Source: Nitrospirota bacterium (GTDB taxonomy: Bacteria > Nitrospirota > Thermodesulfovibrionia > Thermodesulfovibrionales > JdFR-88). From it: 8,743 bases of DNA. The DNA lies in contig JAKAEG010000123.1 of NCBI GenBank assembly GCA_021819985.1, positions 1 to 8,743 on the forward strand, given 5' to 3'. Below the pieces are notes generated by a model. That model made no database searches and was not told the origin of the DNA. It worked only from the letters and a program-made list of their open reading frames with translations. This document shows positions 5,984-8,743 of the stretch, piece after piece. The translations under genes were made by a program, and so were the position numbers. Within the stretch, counting starts at the first letter, position 1, and the number at the start of each line of letters is the position of its first letter.

Positions 5984-6012
5984 TATTTACGCTTAAAACA
6001 AGCGGTTGTCAA
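5984..6012 (-). promoter_or_regulatory. Candidate sigma70-type promoter of the GYD-SBBP-membrane protein unit
   Basis: On the minus strand, a perfect -35 TTGACA (6012-6007), a 17-nt spacer and TAAATA (5989-5984, 3 of 6 to TATAAT). A TATAAG hexamer lies 10 nt further downstream (5979-5974) and might serve instead. The predicted leader is about 70-75 nt and contains a CTCCG/CGGAG inverted repeat (5931-5935 / 5956-5960). The -35 match and spacing are good; the -10 is mediocre. Confidence 0.5.
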
Positions 6013-6020
6013 ACAGTTAA

Positions 6021-6058
6021 AATGCGCCGGAAAGGCGGCTTTCGCTTTCCGCGCCATT
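6021..6058. repeat. 38-bp imperfect inverted repeat in the divergent promoter region
   Basis: The arms begin AATG-CGC-C-GGAAAG and end CTTTCC-GCG-C-CATT, giving 13 pairs with one bulged base on each side around a 10-nt loop. An alternative inner hairpin GAAAG-GCGG-CTTTC is also possible. It lies 8 bp upstream of the TTGACA of the minus-strand unit and 79 bp before the DUF488 start, a position suited to an operator or a shared regulatory hairpin. Confidence 0.45.
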
Positions 6059-6117
6059 GCGATAGAATTAAGTTGAGAAATAAAAGTGGCAACTTCAGGA
6101 TAAAGGCTGGAGTTTTC

Positions 6118-6141
6118 ATGATAAAGAAAAACAGGCCATGA
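6118..6141 (+). CDS. Seven-codon leader ORF overlapping the DUF488 start
   Basis: ATG at 6118 opens a seven-codon frame (MIKKNRP) whose TGA (6139-6141) overlaps the ATG of the DUF488 gene (ATGA). A GGAG (6109-6112) stands 5 nt before this first ATG, whereas the downstream ATG has no comparable site. Ribosomes probably load here and restart on the main gene. CATGATAAA appears twice, 20 bp apart (6117-6125, 6137-6145), so the leader may have arisen by duplication of the start region. The alternative is that only the second ATG is used and the first is a fossil. Confidence 0.4.
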   Translation: MIKKNRP

Positions 6142-6485
6142 TAAAAATAAAGCGGGTATATGAGAAACCCGACCGCGCTGATGGGCTCCGGGTGCTTGTG
6201 GACAGGATGTGGCCGCGCGGGCTCAAAAAAGAAGAGGCAAAAGTTGACCTATGGCTAAAGGAGGTCGCTCCAAGCGCCGAATTAAGGAAGTGGTTCGGGC
6301 ATGAGCCTGAAAAGTGCGGGGAGTTCAGGGCCCGCTATTTCAGAGAACTTAAAGGTAAAAACAAGATGGTCTCCGAACTGGCTGAAAAAGTGATAGACGG
6401 GCCGGTCACGCTCCTTTACGCCGCCAAATACGAAGAGTGCAATAACGCGACCGTATTGAAGGAATATCTGGAAAAGAATGCCTGA
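6138..6485 (+). CDS. DUF488 family protein, YeaO-like
   Basis: 115 residues, matching the full length of the E. coli YeaO type. Conserved blocks: KRVYEKPDRADG (5-16), RVLVDRMWPRGL (18-29) with the family's DRxWPRG core, DLWLKEVAPSAELRKWFGH (37-55), FRARYFREL (63-71) and TLLYAAKYEECNNA (91-104). The family is cytoplasmic and functionally uncharacterised; the invariant Arg/Asp/Trp cluster suggests a nucleotide or nucleic-acid ligand but this is inference. The start at 6138 fits the first conserved strand, and no upstream in-frame start exists. The gene is fed by a leader ORF and transcribed away from the GYD unit. A possible -35 TTGAGA lies at 6073-6078 without a convincing -10. The stop is 3 nt from the stop of the convergent gene. 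Confidence 0.92.
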   Translation: MIKIKRVYEKPDRADGLRVLVDRMWPRGLKKEEAKVDLWLKEVAPSAELRKWFGHEPEKCGEFRARYFRELKGKNKMVSELAEKVIDGPVTLLYAAKYEECNNATVLKEYLEKNA

Positions 6486-6488
6486 TCT

Positions 6489-6752
6489 TTAATTTTTTTC
6501 GCTTTCCTGAAATCGGCGTATCCTTTCTGCAAGCTGTCTGACAGCGTCCAGTGGCAGGGCCCCTTTGTCCACGAGTTTTCTCACAAATTCGGCTTTGGCA
6601 AGTTCATTTATTATATGGTCGTCTGTACCCGTCAGTGGGCATTCATGTTTCTCTTTCTTTAAATGCAGTTCAATACATTCTTCCATCTCTTCGGGACTGA
6701 ACTTTTTTGCGAGTTCGCGAATTTCCCTTATGTCAATGATCTTTTCCCGCAT
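6489..6752 (-). CDS. Small conserved-looking hypothetical protein with two cysteines
   Basis: 87 residues, mostly helical and charged. Seen: IRELAKKFSPEEMEECIELH (11-30) with C26, KHECPLTG (35-42) with C38, then DDHIINELAKAEFVRKLVDKG (44-64) and a helix rich in Arg (LDAVRQLAERIRRFQ, 68-82). The pattern S/T-PEE-hydrophobic-C...C...LAKAxFVRxL with an amphipathic C-terminal helix looks like a real family; I do not recognise a characterised member and assign no function. C26 and C38 could bind a metal or form a disulfide. It converges with the DUF488 gene, 3 nt between stops; its final codons contain the A/T run that could serve as the U-tract for plus-strand termination. The start ATG is preceded only by AAAAAGAG, so the exact start is uncertain. 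Confidence 0.75.
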   Translation of the reverse strand: MREKIIDIREIRELAKKFSPEEMEECIELHLKKEKHECPLTGTDDHIINELAKAEFVRKLVDKGALPLDAVRQLAERIRRFQESEKN

Positions 6753-7084
6753 CTCTTTTTATCCGTATTAATAACGATCTCATAATAGTATTTACCGGCT
6801 TCTTCCTTTGTTCGTCATGCCCGAGGACCTTAATCGGGCATCCATTTTAACTTGGATTCCCGCTAAAGACATGCGGGAATGACGGCATAACATGTTCAGA
6901 CTACTATGAGACTATTAGTAATACATTGTGCATCAAAGAATTCCCCTCGTAGAAATTTTAGCAGCTTTCCCATCTGATGAATATTATTTTAAGGAGAACC
7001 TTAATCTCAGTGCGCCAGGAAAAGGCAGGAAGTGTGTCTTTTGAAAAGCTGAAAAAATAAAAAAAATTATCCGGGAAAATTTTT
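6753..7084. other. 332-nt intergenic region with palindromic repeat
   Basis: No recognisable protein gene. The first half is a nested palindromic repeat (6778-6911). The second half is AT-rich and holds a 28-codon plus-strand ORF including the stop (6977-7060) with no family resemblance and no ribosome site before its ATG; an AAGGAG lies inside it (6991-6996), 13 nt before a GTG. The right end is the A/T-rich dyad after the NUDIX gene. Confidence 0.6.
6778..6911. mobile_element. Nested palindromic MITE-like repeat
   Basis: The 72-bp core (6813-6884) begins CGTCATGCCCG and ends CGGGAATGACG (10 of 11 complementary). It is built of two hairpins with equal 9-nt loops: ATGCCCGA/TCGGGCAT (6817-6824, 6834-6841) and ATTCCCGC/GCGGGAAT (6856-6863, 6873-6880), joined by ATCCA/TGGAT. 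An outer inverted repeat TCTCATAATAGT (6778-6789) / ACTACTATGAGA (6900-6911), 11 of 12 complementary, roughly shares the same centre. No coding capacity. It resembles the CGTCATTCCCGC-type dispersed repeats of many Gram-negatives. Whether the outer arms belong to the same element is uncertain. Confidence 0.65.
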
Positions 7085-7086
7085 TT
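7061..7086 (-). terminator. A/T-rich dyad at the end of the NUDIX gene
   Basis: AAAAAATT (7061-7068) pairs with AATTTTTT (7078-7085) around a short TCCGGGA-containing core, overlapping the NUDIX stop. It is followed on the minus strand by TTATTTTTTC. The low GC of the stem makes it a weak terminator candidate, possibly bidirectional. Confidence 0.35.
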
Positions 7087-7576
7087 ATTTTTTTAAGTAG
7101 GTTGCGATCTCGTGCTCGAAGTTGTCGCTCAAGACCTGTTTCCCTGCGGTGTTCGTTATCTCATCCAGGCTCCAGAACCTGATCTCTTCTATCTCTTCGC
7201 GGTTGAAATCAAACCCGCTCTCTATAACCGCCCGGAAGGTATAGACGAGTTCCGTTTCATAAGGATTTGAATGTTTATAGGAATGGAGGAAATCGAGCGC
7301 CGCTTCCACTCCGAGTTCTTCCTTCATTTCACGAATTGCCGCTGCCTCCGGGCTTTCGCCGGGGTCCACATGGCCTCCAACAGAAGTGTCCCATCTGCCG
7401 GGCGCCACATCCTTGTTCATGGAGCGCTTCTGAAGCAGTATTTCCCCTTTCCGGTTGAACACAAGCACATGGGCAACCCGGTGTATCAGCGCCGGGTTGC
7501 CGTGTATCTTGGAACGGGGCGCTACCCCGGTCACTACTCCCTGCTCGTTTACTATCTCCAGAAGCTCTTCAGACAT
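7085..7576 (-). CDS. NUDIX hydrolase (YfcD / isopentenyl-diphosphate isomerase-like subgroup)
   Basis: 163 residues. The NUDIX box is complete: G68-HVDPG-E74-SPEAAAI-R82-E83-M-K-E86-E87-L-G89-V90, matching GX5EX7REUXEEXGU, so divalent-metal-dependent diphosphate hydrolysis is expected. The preceding RVAHVLVFNRKGEILLQKRS (33-52) and WDTSVGGHV (62-70) are typical of the YfcD and IPP-isomerase-like branch, but the substrate is undetermined; (di)nucleotide derivatives or isoprenoid diphosphates are both possible. The N-terminal EELLEIVNEQGVVTGVAPRS (3-22) is also a common feature of that branch. It lies 31 nt downstream of the exported His-rich protein on the same strand, so co-transcription is possible, although no Shine-Dalgarno sequence is visible before ATG 7576. 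Confidence 0.92.
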   Translation of the reverse strand: MSEELLEIVNEQGVVTGVAPRSKIHGNPALIHRVAHVLVFNRKGEILLQKRSMNKDVAPGRWDTSVGGHVDPGESPEAAAIREMKEELGVEAALDFLHSYKHSNPYETELVYTFRAVIESGFDFNREEIEEIRFWSLDEITNTAGKQVLSDNFEHEIATYLKK

Positions 7577-7607
7577 TTTTGATTTTTATTTAGAATCCAT
7601 CTCAGGT

Positions 7608-8279
7608 TTAGTCGTCATCCCCTCTGCCGTGGCCGTGTCCCCAACCGTGCCCATGACCTTCATCGTGTCCATTTCCCTCACCGTGTCCATTTCCGTCTCC
7701 TTCATGGTCTTCATCCCTCCAGCCATGGTGACGGCCGCGCCCCTGGTAATCTCTCTGGATGACGGCGAAGCTTTCCCCGCGTTCCCTCCGTTCGATGATC
7801 TCTCTGGGCGGCACGCCGTAATAAGATGACATGAACCTAAGATTTACCATGTTGACGATATCCGGATCGCTCAAATACCTTGGGCCGTGGTGCCTGTAAA
7901 ATCCATAAGCCCTGCCGTAAGGCGGCCCGATCCTTTCTTCATCGACGGGGACGTAATATATGTTCGGATTGAGCCTTAAAGCCATGGTTATCCGCCACCA
8001 GGTGAACCCTCTGCGCCTCATGCGGACTATCCTGTCCGGAGAGCAATGGGCCCTCCTGGCCAGGTAGAAGACTACGGGAGCCTCGTCTTCCGGGACCTCC
8101 CTCTGCACGACGACGACCTCTCTCGGGGGCGCCTGGTAATAATCTCCTGCTGACAGAAAAAAATTGCTTATTCCTCCGTTATTGAGCGAAAAGCCCAGGT
8201 TGATGCCGGCCATTGCAGGCGTTGCCGCCAGCACGGCCCCAAAGACAATAGAGACAATGACCGATTTTTTCTTTTTCAT
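7608..8279 (-). CDS. Exported protein with His/Gly/Asp-rich C-terminal tail
   Basis: 223 residues; no named family recognised. A clear type I signal peptide (1-24: MKKKK, hydrophobic VSIVFGAVLAATP, AMA end) predicts export to the periplasm or beyond. The mature part holds two similar helical units: ARRAHCSPDRIVRMRRRGFT (74-93) and SSYYGVPPREIIERRERGES (151-170), each with (S/V)P..(R/E)I(V/I)..R..RG, suggesting an internal duplication. The tail (184-223) is about forty residues of His, Gly, Asp and Glu with repeated GHGxGxGH steps, suited to binding metal ions such as Ni, Zn or Cu; that is inference. The tail DNA contains an 18-bp-period repeat (7664-7694), a site prone to length change. GAGG lies 4 nt before the ATG. 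It is divergent from the transporter gene, sharing a 101-nt AT-rich spacer. Confidence 0.88.
   Translation of the reverse strand: MKKKKSVIVSIVFGAVLAATPAMAGINLGFSLNNGGISNFFLSAGDYYQAPPREVVVVQREVPEDEAPVVFYLARRAHCSPDRIVRMRRRGFTWWRITMALRLNPNIYYVPVDEERIGPPYGRAYGFYRHHGPRYLSDPDIVNMVNLRFMSSYYGVPPREIIERRERGESFAVIQRDYQGRGRHHGWRDEDHEGDGNGHGEGNGHDEGHGHGWGHGHGRGDDD
7664..7694 (-). repeat. 18-bp-period coding repeat in the His-rich tail
   Basis: CGTGTCCATTTCC (plus-strand sense) occurs at 7664-7676 and exactly again at 7682-7694; with flanks, 18 of 20 positions match. It encodes two copies of a six-residue Gly/His/Asp/Glu step and probably arose by slippage. Confidence 0.65.
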
Positions 8280-8380
8280 GCCGCCTCGAAATCTCCCTTC
8301 AAACCTGTAGTATTCTAATTCAAAATCAATATAATAAAAAAGCTTTAAGCTGCTTTAATTGGCTATTATAGGCAAGCCCG

Positions 8381-8743
8381 ATGAAAAAAAATGTGATCTT
8401 AGGCTGGTGTTTTTATGATTTCGCGAACGCGAGCTACTCCGCTGTCATATCGGCTGTAATATTCCCCGTTTTCTTCGCTAACCGTATCGTGGGCAACACG
8501 AACGGTCTGGGGGATCTCTGGTGGGGGCGGGCCATTTCAGTAAGCATGCTGATAGCGGCGGTCACTTCGCCTTTTGCCGGGGGCATAGCCGACAGGGCTG
8601 GCCGGAAGAAAAGTTTTCTGCTTTTTTACACGCTGGCCTGCATCATTTTTGTTGCGATGTTCTCTTTGCTTAAGCCCGGCTATGTATTGGAAGGGTTCCT
8701 TTTAATAGTGGCCGCCAATACGGCCAGGGAAGGGGGGCTTGTG
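8381..8743 (+). CDS. MFS transporter of the UMF1 / Atg22-like family (N-terminal fragment, runs off window)
   Basis: 121 codons are open to the edge with no stop. The opening GWCFYDFANASYSAVISAV (8-26) followed by IFPVFFA is the signature of the UMF1 family of major-facilitator permeases (GWxxYDxANSxY...). WWGRAISVSM (47-56) and AAVTSPFAGGIADRAGRKK (59-77) include the motif-A-like GxxADxxGRKK loop between helices 2 and 3. Three hydrophobic segments are visible (about 20-33, 52-67, 79-96) and a fourth is beginning. Substrate is unknown; family members are uncharacterised effluxers. ATG 8381 gives the expected start. TATTAT (8364-8369) is a possible -10 only 11 nt away, with no clear -35 and no good ribosome site, so a very short leader is possible. 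Confidence 0.9.
   Translation, partial: MKKNVILGWCFYDFANASYSAVISAVIFPVFFANRIVGNTNGLGDLWWGRAISVSMLIAAVTSPFAGGIADRAGRKKSFLLFYTLACIIFVAMFSLLKPGYVLEGFLLIVAANTAREGGLV

Noticed and set aside
6977..7060. Small plus-strand ORF of 28 codons before the NUDIX gene end
   Set aside because: No ribosome site before its ATG, the AAGGAG is internal, and no recognisable product; kept only as a note in the intergenic entry.
7588..7600. Mini-ORF ahead of the NUDIX start (ATG GAT TCT AAA TAA on the minus strand)
   Set aside because: Four codons in AT-rich DNA with no overlap to the real start; chance is the simplest explanation.

Overview
The window looks like chromosomal DNA from a Gram-negative bacterium of the Nitrospirota / Desulfobacterota ('deltaproteobacterial') type. 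This rests on the gene mix (exported SBBP-repeat/Fn3 protein, GYD-domain protein, YeaO-type DUF488 protein, UMF1-type transporter), moderate GC, AAGGAGG-type ribosome sites and type I/II export signals. It is inference; there is no taxonomic marker gene. No phage, IS transposase, CRISPR array or complete RNA gene was seen.

Layout. Positions 1-2010 (+ strand) carry a DNA alkylation repair (AlkD-like) gene overlapping a GNAT acetyltransferase by 37 nt, then a doubtful 60-codon ORF, then an NAD(P)H-binding reductase. Positions 2011-2335 hold no convincing gene but do hold a clear 5' half of a tRNA-Leu-like gene on the minus strand, a perfect 10-bp inverted repeat and a short direct repeat. Positions 2336-5903 (- strand) are a compact three-gene unit in which each stop overlaps the next start (ATGA): a GYD-domain protein, an 873-residue secreted seven-repeat SBBP protein with a C-terminal Fn3 domain, and a membrane-anchored protein with a degenerate PLD-like region. 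A good sigma70-like promoter lies upstream of this unit.

Positions 6138-6752 hold a DUF488 gene (+), preceded by a 7-codon ORF that overlaps its start, converging on a small unrecognised two-cysteine protein (-). Positions 6753-7084 hold a nested palindromic, MITE-like repeat. Positions 7085-8279 (- strand) hold an exported protein with a His/Gly/Asp-rich tail and, 31 nt downstream, a NUDIX hydrolase. The + strand at 8381-8743 starts a UMF1-type MFS transporter that runs off the edge.

Most genes are ordinary housekeeping or accessory functions. The most unusual signal is inside the SBBP protein. Its Fn3 domain is interrupted by about 62 residues containing two hydrophobic segments around a KRRK cluster, ending in a canonical lipobox (VVSC) and a glycine run. 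In effect, a lipoprotein signal peptide sits in the interior of a protein that already has its own N-terminal signal peptide. This, together with the tightly overlapped operon and the tRNA half-gene, is what deserves follow-up.
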